A DNA stretch of 64,000 bases, taken from the NCBI GenBank assembly GCA_963824905.1, contig CAWGRH010000011.1:186001-250000 (forward strand), in the 5' to 3' direction. The translations under genes were made by a program, and so were the position numbers. Of this stretch, positions 46,112 through 54,233 are shown piece after piece; position 1 is the first letter of the stretch; each line of letters starts with the position of its first letter. The notes beneath the pieces are model-generated. The model saw only the letters and a program-made list of their open reading frames with translations, ran no database searches and had not been told where the DNA came from. This DNA is from JAJPKK01 sp963824905. Its GTDB lineage: Bacteria; Pseudomonadota; Alphaproteobacteria; Rhizobiales; Xanthobacteraceae.

Positions 46112-47734
46112 TCAATGCGCGCCGCCTCCCGCTGCGGGCTTCGCCTTGCGCGCCAACAGGAGCGCGACCGCGGCAACCGCCAGGATCACGCCGATGACGG
46201 CGAAGGTGTCGGAAAAGCCCATGATGAGGGCCTGGCGCTTGACGGCGTTGCCGATCGCGACGATCGCCTGATGCTTCGCGGCCGCCGGATCGGTGACGCC
46301 GTGCGAGACGAAGTAGTTGGTGAGATCGGTGATCCGCTGCCGCACCTCGTCGCGATAGAGCGTCACCGACTGGCCGATGATGTTCGAGTGGAACTGCTCG
46401 CGCTTGGTCAAGATGGTCGCGAGCGTCGCGGTGCCGATGGCGCCGCCGAGATTGCGCAGCATGTTGGAGAGGCCTGAGGCGGCCCCGGCGTCGGCCGGGC
46501 CGATGCCGGACGTGGTGATCGCGCTGATCGGCGTGAGCATCAGCGCCTGCCCGACCGCGCGCACGATGTTCGGCAGCATCAGCTGGTCGCCGGCGATGTC
46601 GGGCGACAGGTTGATGTTCATGAAGCTGCTCGCCGCGAACAGGCCGAGGCCCAGCGCGCCGATATAGCGGACATCGAAGCGCCTCATCAGGAGCGGCACC
46701 AGCGGGATGAGCAGAAGCTGGGGAAGTCCCGTCCATGCCAGCACATTGCCGATCTGCTCGGCGTTGTAGCGCTGCACCTGCCCGAGATATTGCGGCAGGA
46801 CAAACACCGTCCCGAACAGTGCAAAGCCCATCAATGTGTTGACCACGACGCCGATGCCGAAATTACGGCCTTTGAGGAGGCGCAAGTTGACCAGCGGCTT
46901 CGACACGTTGAGCTCGATCGCGACGAAGGCGGCAAGGAACACCGCGGCGACGACGGCAAGGCGGAGAATGAAGGGTGAGTCGAACCAGTCGTCCTTGTTG
47001 CCTTCCTCGAGCACGGTCTGCAGCGCGGAGAGCCCGATCGCCATGGTGACGATGCCGGCCCAATCACCCTCTTTGAGCAGAGACAACTTCATCGGCGCCC
47101 GCTCGAGGGTGAAGGCGAGCGCAATCACCATCGCGGCGCTGGGCGCGGTATTGACGAAGAAGATGGTCTGCCAGCCGTAATTCTCGGTGAGATAGCCGCC
47201 GATGGTCGGGCCGATGGCGGGCGCGAACGTCACCGCGAGTGCAAATGCGGCAAGGCCTATCGGCTGCTGCGGCTTCGGCAGCTTGGTGAGCACCATGGTG
47301 AAGGCCATGGGAATGAGGACGCCGCCGGCAAAGCCCTGCAGGCCGCGCATCGCGATCATCGACGGCAGGTCGCGGGCGAACGCGCAGGCCATGGAGAAGA
47401 GCGCGAACAGAATGGTGTTGCCGATGATGTAGCGGCGGAACGAGAACACCTTGCTCAGGTAGTCGGTCAGCGGAATCACGACGATCTCGCCGATGAGGTA
47501 CGAGGTCGAAATCCAGGCGCCGTTGTCGACGCCGGTGCCGATGCCGCCTTCGATGTCGAGCAGCGAGGCGTTGGTGATCTGGATGTTGAGGATCGCCATG
47601 AAGGCGCCGATCATGCTGGCGAGCACGGCGATCCATGCGGTCAGGCTCGCCTTGTCGGCTGTGCCGGCGGAGGACGGGACGCCTGAAGACGCGAAGCTGC
47701 GGGGAGCATCGAAGGTAGCGGCGATGTTCGACAT
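46112..47734 (-). CDS. emrB: DHA2-family MFS efflux transporter (EmrB-like)
   Basis: A 540-aa, 14-helix transporter. The start is the ATG at 47734 with GGGAGGGC upstream. DHA2 signature segments are visible: NIQITNASLLDIEGGIGTGV, ISTSYLIGEIVVIPLTDYLS, RGLQGFAGGVLIPMAFTMVL and PTIGGYLTENYGWQTIFFVN. It extrudes hydrophobic drugs by proton antiport, coupled to the EmrA-like adaptor 30 bp upstream. The symbol denotes homology, not proven substrates. Confidence 0.93.
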   Translation of the reverse strand: MSNIAATFDAPRSFASSGVPSSAGTADKASLTAWIAVLASMIGAFMAILNIQITNASLLDIEGGIGTGVDNGAWISTSYLIGEIVVIPLTDYLSKVFSFRRYIIGNTILFALFSMACAFARDLPSMIAMRGLQGFAGGVLIPMAFTMVLTKLPKPQQPIGLAAFALAVTFAPAIGPTIGGYLTENYGWQTIFFVNTAPSAAMVIALAFTLERAPMKLSLLKEGDWAGIVTMAIGLSALQTVLEEGNKDDWFDSPFILRLAVVAAVFLAAFVAIELNVSKPLVNLRLLKGRNFGIGVVVNTLMGFALFGTVFVLPQYLGQVQRYNAEQIGNVLAWTGLPQLLLIPLVPLLMRRFDVRYIGALGLGLFAASSFMNINLSPDIAGDQLMLPNIVRAVGQALMLTPISAITTSGIGPADAGAASGLSNMLRNLGGAIGTATLATILTKREQFHSNIIGQSVTLYRDEVRQRITDLTNYFVSHGVTDPAAAKHQAIVAIGNAVKRQALIMGFSDTFAVIGVILAVAAVALLLARKAKPAAGGGAH

Positions 47735-47764
47735 GGTCGTGCCCTCCCAATCAATGTGCTGCGG

Positions 47765-48982
47765 TCAGCCGCGCCGGACCGAGGTCGCGGCGGTGCGCAG
47801 TTCCTGCCGCTTGGTCTCGATGGTCGGATAGACCGACATGCCGGGGCGCAGCTCGCCGGCGAAGCCGCTCGTGGGGTCGAGCACGATCTTCACGGGGATG
47901 CGCTGCACGACCTTGGTGAAGTTGCCGGTCGCGTTGTCGGGCGGCAGCAGCGCGAATTCCTGGCCGCTCGCCGGCGCGATGCTGTCGACATGGCCGTTGA
48001 AGGTCACGCCGGGATAGGTGTCGACCGCGATCGAGACCGGCTGACCGGGATGAACATCGGCGAGCTGCGTCTCCTTGTAGTTGGCGACGATGTAGGCCGC
48101 CGACAGCGGCACCACCGCCATCAGCTGGGTCCCCGCCTGCACATACTGGCCGACGCGCAGCGTGCGGTTGCCGACGACACCGTCGACCGCGGAGGTGACG
48201 GTCGCGTAGGAAAGATTGAGCTCGGCCTGGTTCTGCACCGCCTCGTCCCGCGCAACCGTCGCCTGCGCCTGGGTGAGCTCGGCCTTGAGAACGTCGAGCT
48301 GCTTGGTCGCGTTGGCGAGTGAAGCGTTGTCGCGGGCGACGGCGGCACGGCCGCCGGCAAGCCGCGACGCGGCCTGCTGGGCGTTCTGCACGCTGCCGTA
48401 GCCGTTGGAGGCGAGCTGGGCGTAGCGCTTGTCGTCCTGCTCGGCGAAGGTCAGGCTCGCCTGGTCGACGGCAATCGTCGCCTTTGCCGCATCGATGACG
48501 GACTGCTGGGCGGTGATGGCGGCGAGCTTGGTCGAAACCGCCGCCTTCGCGGCCTCGAGATCGGCGCTCGCCTGATCGAGCGCCACCCGGAAATCGCGAT
48601 CGTCGATCTTCGCGAGGATTTGCCCCGCCTTCACCGGCTCGTTGTCGCCCACAAGCACGGACGCGATGTAGCCCGAGACCTTGGGCGCGATGGTGGTGCT
48701 GTCGGCTTTGACGTAGGCATCATCGGTCGAGACCTGGAACCGGCCGACGGTCCAGTAGTCCCAGCCGAAGTGCCCTGCCCCCGCCAAAGTGAGCACGCTC
48801 GCTCCGACGAGGAGAAGCCTGCGCAGCGGGTGGTGGTCGGCCTTCGGCGCCACCGCGGGCACCGACGCCAGCGCCGCAGTCACCCGCACCGCCGGAAGTT
48901 GATCCCCGGCGATCTTCAGCGTATCGCCGTGCCCGGCCTGAACGTCCATTGTGATCAATTGGTTAGCTTGTTGCTCGGTCAT
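47765..48982 (-). CDS. emrA: HlyD-family membrane fusion protein (EmrA-like)
   Basis: A 405-aa protein from the ATG at 48982 with AGGGA upstream; a GTG at 49006 lacks a binding site. A single N-terminal membrane helix (LLLVGASVLTLAGAGHFGWD) is followed by the HlyD body: STDDAYVKADSTTIAPKVSG, GQILAKIDDRDFRVALDQAS, a long coiled coil, then LNLSYATVTSAVDGVVGNRT. It spans the periplasm for the EmrB-like pump. The TetR gene at 49082 is divergent, with a dyad in between. Confidence 0.93.
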   Translation of the reverse strand: MTEQQANQLITMDVQAGHGDTLKIAGDQLPAVRVTAALASVPAVAPKADHHPLRRLLLVGASVLTLAGAGHFGWDYWTVGRFQVSTDDAYVKADSTTIAPKVSGYIASVLVGDNEPVKAGQILAKIDDRDFRVALDQASADLEAAKAAVSTKLAAITAQQSVIDAAKATIAVDQASLTFAEQDDKRYAQLASNGYGSVQNAQQAASRLAGGRAAVARDNASLANATKQLDVLKAELTQAQATVARDEAVQNQAELNLSYATVTSAVDGVVGNRTLRVGQYVQAGTQLMAVVPLSAAYIVANYKETQLADVHPGQPVSIAVDTYPGVTFNGHVDSIAPASGQEFALLPPDNATGNFTKVVQRIPVKIVLDPTSGFAGELRPGMSVYPTIETKRQELRTAATSVRRG

Positions 48983-49013
48983 CGAAGTGGTCCCTGCTTG
49001 GGTCACCGAATTA

Positions 49014-49035
49014 TTGGAAACTTGATGTTTTCCAA
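49014..49035. promoter_or_regulatory. Dyad TTGGAAA-N8-TTTCCAA between emrA and tetR, probable TetR operator
   Basis: TTGGAAA at 49014-49020 pairs with TTTCCAA at 49029-49035. A further half-site, TTTGGAAAA, lies at 49068-49076, just before the TetR start. The position suits autorepression and control of the pump operon. The same GGAAA-N8-TTTCC core is at 50135-50160. Confidence 0.65.
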
Positions 49036-49081
49036 AATATACCCTATCTTTGCCGGGTCAACATGAATTTGGAAAATGATC

Positions 49082-49729
49082 ATGGTAGAAATTGCAGAGC
49101 AGACCCGCAGGCGGCGCGGCCGTCCGCAAGTCCGCTGCGATGACGACACCCGGCAGCTGCTGATCGAGGCGGCGCGCCAGGAGTTCCAGACGAACGGCTA
49201 CGCGCGGACCTGTATCAACGATGTGGCGCAGCGGGCCGGCGTCTCGACGAAGACCATGTACCGGCTCATTCCGAACAAGGCCGAGCTGCTGCAGCGCGTG
49301 ATCTCCGACACCATCGGAAGATTCATGATCGACTTCGATGCCAAGGGGCTCGATGCGTTGCCGCTCGCGGAGGCGATCGAGCGCATGCTGATCGCCTACG
49401 GCAGCCTGACGCTGAGCGAGGAGACGATCGCGATCACGCGCCTCGTCATTCGCGAAAGCTGCCAATTCCCCGAGATTGCAGCGACGTTCTACGAGACCGC
49501 GATCGTGCCTACCACCGAGGCGATGGCGGGCTGGCTCGCCAGGCAATGCGAGCGCGGACTGATCACGCTCGAAGACCCGCGCATGGCGGCGGAGATGCTG
49601 CGCGGCATGATGATCATGGAGCCGCAACGCGCGGTCATGCTGGGCCAGCGGCCTGTGCCCGATCGATCTGAAATCGCCGCACGGGCGAGGAAGTGCGCGC
49701 AGCTGTTCTTGAAGGGCTGTGAGGTTTGA
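49082..49729 (+). CDS. TetR-family transcriptional regulator of the EmrAB-like pump
   Basis: A 215-aa repressor (an alternative start is the ATG at 49076). The HTH is RQEFQTNGYARTCINDVAQRAGVSTKTMYRL, interrupted only by normal spacing, preceded by an Arg-rich RRRRGRPQVR arm. A C-terminal TetR ligand domain follows (ITRLVIRESCQFPEIAATFY). It is divergent from emrA and very likely represses it until a pump substrate binds. Confidence 0.9.
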   Translation: MVEIAEQTRRRRGRPQVRCDDDTRQLLIEAARQEFQTNGYARTCINDVAQRAGVSTKTMYRLIPNKAELLQRVISDTIGRFMIDFDAKGLDALPLAEAIERMLIAYGSLTLSEETIAITRLVIRESCQFPEIAATFYETAIVPTTEAMAGWLARQCERGLITLEDPRMAAEMLRGMMIMEPQRAVMLGQRPVPDRSEIAARARKCAQLFLKGCEV

Positions 49730-49781
49730 ACGAGACGCCCGCTCATGATGAGCAGGCGGCTGGACGCTGCCTGTCCGCAGA

Positions 49782-50099
49782 TCACCCGAAGGATGCCGAT
49801 CGCAGCAGCGCCCACACAAGCGCCGGCGCGGCAAACACCGAGAGAATCAGGACGGCCGTCGCGACGTAGTCGAACGGAGTGAACCGCTGCTCGCCGCCGT
49901 CCAAAGACTTGGCTTTCGCATCGACGATGCCCTGTCGATTTGCCTGGGGCAAACGCACAACGACCCCGCCCGGCACGCCCTGGCGGACCGCAGAGGCTTC
50001 GCGGGTACGCGATGATCGCCGCCCATCGAAGCGCAGAACGTTGTCGCTGCGGCTCACAACAAGCGCCGGTCGGTCCGGCGCGAAGCTGAGCTGTCCCAT
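49782..50099 (-). CDS. Small single-helix membrane protein of unknown function
   Basis: A 105-aa protein whose ATG at 50099 is preceded by a strong GGGAGGGTGTG. The N-terminal half is soluble and Arg/Ser-rich. One C-terminal helix (FDYVATAVLILSVFAAPALV) points to tail anchoring. I do not recognise a family. A dyad with the same core and spacing as the emrA-tetR operator lies 36 bp upstream, so it may belong to the same regulon. Confidence 0.6.
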   Translation of the reverse strand: MGQLSFAPDRPALVVSRSDNVLRFDGRRSSRTREASAVRQGVPGGVVVRLPQANRQGIVDAKAKSLDGGEQRFTPFDYVATAVLILSVFAAPALVWALLRSASFG

Positions 50100-50134
50100 C
50101 ACACCCTCCCGCCAGCCGTGGTGTGCTGGCCGAC

Positions 50135-50160
50135 ATTAGGAAACCAATTGATTTCCTAAT
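50135..50160. promoter_or_regulatory. Dyad ATTAGGAAA-N8-TTTCCTAAT upstream of the small membrane protein
   Basis: ATTAGGAAA at 50135-50143 and TTTCCTAAT at 50152-50160 are perfect inverted repeats of 9 bp. The GGAAA-N8-TTTCC core and spacing match the dyad at 49014-49035, which suggests binding by the same TetR protein. Confidence 0.6.
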
Positions 50161-50528
50161 TAGGCGGGCGTCCAGCCATCGTCAACGAAGATTTGGAAAA
50201 CGGCGACTATCTAAAATGCAAAGCTGCGTTGCGGGAGACGAGTCCACGCTTTTCATCAGGCATCATGGTCGTGCGAAGAACGCCCGGTCGGAACGGCCTT
50301 CTTCGCTGTGACCGATGTCTGGAAGAAATCTCTCGCGAGCGCTATTGCCTGGAGCAATTTGCTCTCCGAGCTCCCGCGACCTCGACATCGCGCGCCGTCG
50401 AAATGATTTGCCGCATGGCTGTGTCGCCGCAGCGGCGGGGACCGATGTGGCTTCCGCTCCGAACGCGAGCCTATTATGTGACGACGACGCGTCCTTGAAA
50501 TCACAACGCGGTGCAGGGAGTGATAGCC
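50161..50528. other. Intergenic region upstream of the CmcJ/NvfI gene
   Basis: A 368-bp stretch with somewhat lower GC. It holds one TTTGGAAAA half-site at 50192-50200. A short plus-strand open frame from 50193 has no recognisable product or convincing ribosome site, so I do not call it a gene. Confidence 0.4.
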
Positions 50529-51374
50529 ATGGCTCAAGCGCTCGCAGAACAGTCGGCCCGCAAGGTCGATGCCGAACCCGAAACGATCGAGGCGACGCTC
50601 AATTACATCGTCGACGACGGCACCAAGGTTTTCACCGAGACCGGCGCGCCTGGCGCGAGCGACCGGCGCACCGGCGGCAAGCCCGATCCGCATCGCGTCA
50701 CTCTCCACAACGGCCGGCATCGCGACTTCACGCTCGAGCACAACGGCTTTCATTTCGTCCCTCACGACACGGAGGTCACGGACTTCTTCGACGAGGCCGA
50801 AGTGCGGCGCGTCTACTATCCGGAGATGGAAGCGCTGGTGAAGGCGGAAACCGGCGCGTCGCGCGTCGTCGTGTTCGATCACACGCTGCGCACCGCCGAC
50901 GATGCCGCCCGCGAAGCCCTCAAGATCCGCGAGGTCGTCTCAAGGGTGCACAACGACTACACGGAATGGTCCGGCCCGCAGCGGGTGCGCGACCTCTTGC
51001 CGGATGAGGCCGACGACCTGCTGCGCCGCCGTTTTGCGATCATCCAGGTGTGGCGGCCGATCCGCCATCCGGTCGAGACCTTCCCGCTCGCGATCGCCGA
51101 CGCCAGGACGCTGTCGGAGAAAAACCTCGTCATCTCGGAGCGGCGCTATCCGGATCGCATCGGGCAAACCTATGCGATCACCTATAACCCCGATCACGCC
51201 TGGTACTGGTACCCGCACATGCGGCGCGACGAGGCGCTGGTGTTCAAAACCTACGAGTCGCTCGACGACGGCCGGGCGCGCTGGACCGCGCATACCGCGT
51301 TCAACGACCCCACCGCACCGCCCGGCGCGCGGCCACGCGAGAGCATCGAAATCCGGACGCTCGCGTTTTTCTGA
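50529..51374 (+). CDS. CmcJ/NvfI-family oxidoreductase
   Basis: A 281-aa protein from the ATG at 50529. Family landmarks are VVVFDHTLR, RVHNDYTEWSGPQRVRDLLP, IIQVWRPIRHPVETFPLAIAD, ITYNPDHAWYWYPHMRRDEA, LVFKTYESLDDGRARWTAH and ESIEIRTLAFF. The family contains CmcJ of cephamycin biosynthesis and NvfI, an iron and 2-oxoglutarate dependent endoperoxidase of a fungal pathway. The conserved His-Asn-Asp segment would be consistent with a metal site. The role in this bacterium is unknown. It stands alone, with a 60-bp gap to a family A repeat. Confidence 0.85.
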   Translation: MAQALAEQSARKVDAEPETIEATLNYIVDDGTKVFTETGAPGASDRRTGGKPDPHRVTLHNGRHRDFTLEHNGFHFVPHDTEVTDFFDEAEVRRVYYPEMEALVKAETGASRVVVFDHTLRTADDAAREALKIREVVSRVHNDYTEWSGPQRVRDLLPDEADDLLRRRFAIIQVWRPIRHPVETFPLAIADARTLSEKNLVISERRYPDRIGQTYAITYNPDHAWYWYPHMRRDEALVFKTYESLDDGRARWTAHTAFNDPTAPPGARPRESIEIRTLAFF

Positions 51375-52058
51375 GCGTAAGCCTGCGGTTTTGGGGAGTC
51401 GTGAAAGGCCGGCGATCCCGACAATCTTCGCGGATTCGTAGGGTGGGTTGAGCCGAAGGCGAAACCCGCCATCGGTCTGTTCACAACGTGTGAAGCCGCG
51501 ATGGGTCTCGCTCCGCTCGACCCATCCTACGGGCTCAGGCGCCCCCGCCTGATCGGGATGCTTGCGGCCGACACAGCGCCGGTCTGCCCCGGCGGGATGG
51601 AGCCCCGAGAGAAAAGCCCAGGCCTCCTTCGTCCATCGCGCGTCGTTGAGCGCGTGGTGCCGGGAGCCCTTCTGGTGCGGCAATTCGGGGTCGCCGAGCT
51701 CGATCGCCCATTGTTTGATGTCGAGGCAGAGCTGCGGATAGTGAAACGGCAGCTCGTCCAGGCTGCCGAACAGCCAGACGAAGGCCGCCCAGTCATAGGC
51801 GGGAAAATACCCCCAGAACACCGGGGACTGGTCTCCGTGAGTAAACTCGCGGATGCCGTATCCGATTTCGATCCGGCTCGTGCCTTTGCCGTCGAGTTGC
51901 GGGCGTACGTTTTCGAGCGTCCATCGATTGGCCTTCGACCAATCGACCTCGCTGCTCTCGGCATAGAACTCGCGACCGTCCTCGGCCACGAGACCGATGC
52001 TGATGAGGTCGATGCTGTAAGGATGCGCGATGAACTCGGTGTCGATCCAGTATTTCAC
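50940..52058 (-). CDS. 3'-5' exoribonuclease (Rv2179c-like) with a read-through C-terminal extension
   Basis: The first about 155 residues form a DEDD-type 3'-5' exoribonuclease of the Rv2179c-like family: MKYWIDTEFI (Asp, Glu), FWGYFPAYDWAAFVWLFGS (Asp) and HHALNDARWTKEAWAFLSG (His, Asp). Such proteins are usually 150-170 aa. Here the frame stays open past the end of the domain, through the family A repeat at 51438-51530, and into the antisense strand of the CmcJ gene, giving 372 aa. The extension is very unlikely to be functional. The true stop may have been lost by repeat insertion or hidden by a frame error; one other frame stops at 51527. Confidence 0.7.
   Translation of the reverse strand: MKYWIDTEFIAHPYSIDLISIGLVAEDGREFYAESSEVDWSKANRWTLENVRPQLDGKGTSRIEIGYGIREFTHGDQSPVFWGYFPAYDWAAFVWLFGSLDELPFHYPQLCLDIKQWAIELGDPELPHQKGSRHHALNDARWTKEAWAFLSGLHPAGADRRCVGRKHPDQAGAPEPVGWVERSETHRGFTRCEQTDGGFRLRLNPPYESAKIVGIAGLSRLPKTAGLRSEKRERPDFDALAWPRAGRCGGVVERGMRGPARPAVVERLVGFEHQRLVAPHVRVPVPGVIGVIGDRIGLPDAIRIAPLRDDEVFLRQRPGVGDREREGLDRMADRPPHLDDRKTAAQQVVGLIRQEVAHPLRAGPFRVVVVHP
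51438..51530. repeat. Palindromic intergenic repeat, family A, divergent copy 4
   Basis: GTAGGGTGGGTTGAGCCGAA at the left pairs with CTCGACCCATCCTAC at the right, with inner arms GCGAAACCCGCCAT and GATGGGTCTCGC. It is more diverged and shorter than the other copies. On the minus strand it is read through by the exoribonuclease frame, giving VGWVERSETHRGF. Confidence 0.85.
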
Positions 52059-52109
52059 GCGCGGTCCTTTCCGCCGGCGCCGAGCACCGGACTTCGATAT
52101 CGCCGTCGG

Positions 52110-52721
52110 TCAAAGGTCCCGGGTGCGGCGGGCGGTGGCGCGCTCCCAGATCTTTTCGCGATCGTCGTCGAACACGAGCGCCGGATCTTCAGGCGCCGTG
52201 TACCAGACATTGTGCGCGATCTCGGCTTCGAGCTGACCGGGCGCCCATCCGGCATAGCCGAAGGCGATGAGCACCTTGGCGGGCCCCTTCTTGTCGGCGA
52301 TGTCGCGCAGCACCTCACGGTTCGCCGTCATGGCGACGCGGCCGTCCACGTCGAGCGTGGCGGCGCGATGATAGTCGGCGCTGTGCACGATGAACCCGAC
52401 GTTCGGCTCGACCGGTCCGCCGACGAAGACCCGGACATTGCCGGTGCCCGCGCTGTCGCCGAGGAGGTCGGCCATCGGACGCTCTCCCAGCGGCCGGTTG
52501 ATGACGATTCCCAGCGCGCCGTCCTTGTCGTGCTGCAATATCAGGATGACGGCACGGTCGAAGCGGGGGTCGCGCATCGCCTCCGGCGCGATCAGGAGCT
52601 GGCCGGCAAGCGAGGCGTGCGGCGTCTCGGCCGATCGCGTGCGTTCGGGCGCCAGCAGGACTGCGCACAGAGCCGTTGCCGGTATCGCAAGGATCAGTCG
52701 CCGCGATGCATTCGCTCGCAT
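52110..52721 (-). CDS. YqgE/AlgH-family protein
   Basis: A 203-aa protein from the ATG at 52721. The core is clear: LAGQLLIAPEAMRDPRFDRA, VILILQHDKDGALGIVINRP, VFVGGPVEPNVGFIVHSAD and VLIAFGYAGWAPGQLEAEIA. The N-terminus carries a hydrophobic stretch (LILAIPATALCAVLLAPE) that looks like a signal peptide, unlike most cytosolic YqgE proteins. The molecular function of the family is not settled. It is divergent from the diheme cytochrome gene. Confidence 0.88.
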   Translation of the reverse strand: MRANASRRLILAIPATALCAVLLAPERTRSAETPHASLAGQLLIAPEAMRDPRFDRAVILILQHDKDGALGIVINRPLGERPMADLLGDSAGTGNVRVFVGGPVEPNVGFIVHSADYHRAATLDVDGRVAMTANREVLRDIADKKGPAKVLIAFGYAGWAPGQLEAEIAHNVWYTAPEDPALVFDDDREKIWERATARRTRDL

Positions 52722-52916
52722 GAGGACACCGAGATGTCTGCCGGGCTGTGGCCGACGCGTAGAATAGCAGGACCGCCGCACGTGCCAACGAGCACGCGCC
52801 AACGAGCGCGCCCCAAGCGCGCTTCGGCGCGGGCCGGCGACGGGACGCGGCCCCGATGGACGCCGCGGCCCCCGGCGGGATAACCTGTCCTCGAACATTC
52901 CAGAGGAGAACCGCCT

Positions 52917-53915
52917 GTGATCCGCCGCATCCTCCGCACAAGCACCGGCATCGCCATCGTTTGCGCCAGCGTGTGCGCGCTTGCTTCCCCCCTCTTGATG
53001 CGGGGCGCGGCAGCGCAGGAAGCCCTCAAGGTCCCCGATGGGCTTCCGGACTGGACCTTCAACATCCCCGACAAGGAGCAGCCGAGCGCCGTGAAGCCGG
53101 AGGGCATCGTGAAGGCGCCCGGCAGCACGAAGGAGTACGAGTGGTCCAAGGTCGCCGGGACGTCGAACCCGCCGGATTGGTTTCCTGACGAGCACCCGCC
53201 GGCGCCAAAGGCGGTGACAGGCGGCCCCGGGATCAGGTTCGCCTGCGGCGCCTGCCACCTGATGTCCGGCCAGAGCCACTCGGAGGGCGCCGACATCGCC
53301 GGGATGCCGGCCGAGTATCTGGTCCGTCAGATGGGGTACTACAAGGCGGGCACCCGCAAGGACGACTCCCGCATGACCCCGATCGCCAAGGCGACGTCGG
53401 ACGAGGACATCCGCCAGGCCGCGGAGTACTTCGCCTCGCTGAAGCCCGCCGTGTTCGTGAAGGTGATCGAAACGGCGACGCCGCCGCGGACTTTCATCGC
53501 CACCGCGGGCCGCCACCGGCAGCTCCATCCCGACGGCGGCACCGAGCCGATCGGACGCCGCATTCTTGAAATTCCGGCAGATCCCTACCGCACGGAAATC
53601 CGCGACCCGCATTCCGGCTTCATCGCCTACGTGCCGCCCGGCAGCATCGCCAAGGGCGAAGCGCTGGTGAAGAGCGGCGAGTCCGGCAAGACGATCCCCT
53701 GCGCGATCTGCCACGGCGAGACGCTCAAAGGCGCGGGCGAAGTCCCGCGGCTCGCGGGCCAGCAGCCGCTCTACATCGCGCGGCAGCTCTTCGATCTCAA
53801 GCACGGCTCGAGCGCGGGGAAAGCGGCGGAGCTGATGAAGCCCGTCGTCGCCAATCTGTCGGAAGACGACATCATCGCGATCAGCTCGTATCTTGGATCG
53901 CTGCCGCCGCAATAG
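52917..53915 (+). CDS. Diheme c-type cytochrome
   Basis: A 332-aa protein from a GTG at 52917 with AGAGGAGAA upstream. A signal peptide precedes the mature AAAQEALKVPDG start. Two haem sites are present: FACGACHLMSGQ at about residue 109 and IPCAICHGETLKG at about residue 264. Repeated stretches (YLVRQMGYYKAGTRKDDSRM and YIARQLFDLKHGSSAG) show a tandem cytochrome c4-like arrangement, with axial Met in each half. It moves electrons in the periplasm. The partner is unknown. Confidence 0.92.
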   Translation: MIRRILRTSTGIAIVCASVCALASPLLMRGAAAQEALKVPDGLPDWTFNIPDKEQPSAVKPEGIVKAPGSTKEYEWSKVAGTSNPPDWFPDEHPPAPKAVTGGPGIRFACGACHLMSGQSHSEGADIAGMPAEYLVRQMGYYKAGTRKDDSRMTPIAKATSDEDIRQAAEYFASLKPAVFVKVIETATPPRTFIATAGRHRQLHPDGGTEPIGRRILEIPADPYRTEIRDPHSGFIAYVPPGSIAKGEALVKSGESGKTIPCAICHGETLKGAGEVPRLAGQQPLYIARQLFDLKHGSSAGKAAELMKPVVANLSEDDIIAISSYLGSLPPQ

Positions 53916-53977
53916 GATCGTCAGCGCTGATTTGCATCGAAACCGCTGTTCGTCCGCTCTTCGAGTTTCAATCCACC

Positions 53978-54200
53978 GTCATCGCGGCTTGACCCGGCGA
54001 TGACGATCGCGTGGCACGGCGGTGCATTGATACTACTGCTGCGTCACAAATTCGTAGGGTGTGCAAAATCGCGCTGTGAGGGTCTGGCAGCGTGCGCAAC
54101 CGCGCTGCGCGATTTTGCGCACGCGATCAGCCGAGGAACTGCGCGGTTGCACACCCTACCTGCGCTTATGACGCAGTAGTAATAAGCGGGATGGCCGGTT
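53978..54200. repeat. Family B palindrome interrupted by an inserted element
   Basis: The left half, GTCATCGCGGCTTGACCC with GTGGCACGGCGGTGCATTGA, ends at 54030. The right half resumes at 54183 with TAAGCGGGATGGCCGG. Joined, GTGCATTGATAAGCGGG matches 15 of 17 bases of the same segment in copy 2 (complement of 25268-25284). The intervening 150 bp is a separate inverted-repeat element. Confidence 0.75.
54031..54183. mobile_element. MITE-like inverted-repeat element of about 150 bp
   Basis: Ends are inverted: TACTACTGCTGCGTCA at the left against TGACGCAGTAGTA at the right (three extra bases on the left). Further inside are two more perfect inverted pairs: GTAGGGTGTGCAA (54054-54066) with TTGCACACCCTAC (54147-54159), and GCAAAATCGCGC (54063-54074) with GCGCGATTTTGC (54107-54118). 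It encodes no transposase. It splits a family B repeat and appears to have duplicated 2-3 bp of the target (TA or ATA). Confidence 0.7.
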
Positions 54201-54233
54201 CTTAAAGACCGTATTTGTCTTAACTGCCGGCGA

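Noticed and set aside
50193..50498. Small plus-strand gene of about 100 codons
   Set aside because: It has no ribosome binding site that I trust, no recognisable motif and no conserved neighbour. I left the region as intergenic.
52722..53912. Long minus-strand open frame upstream of YqgE
   Set aside because: It runs antisense to the diheme cytochrome gene, whose signal peptide and two CxxCH sites are clear. The frame is open only because of high GC content.
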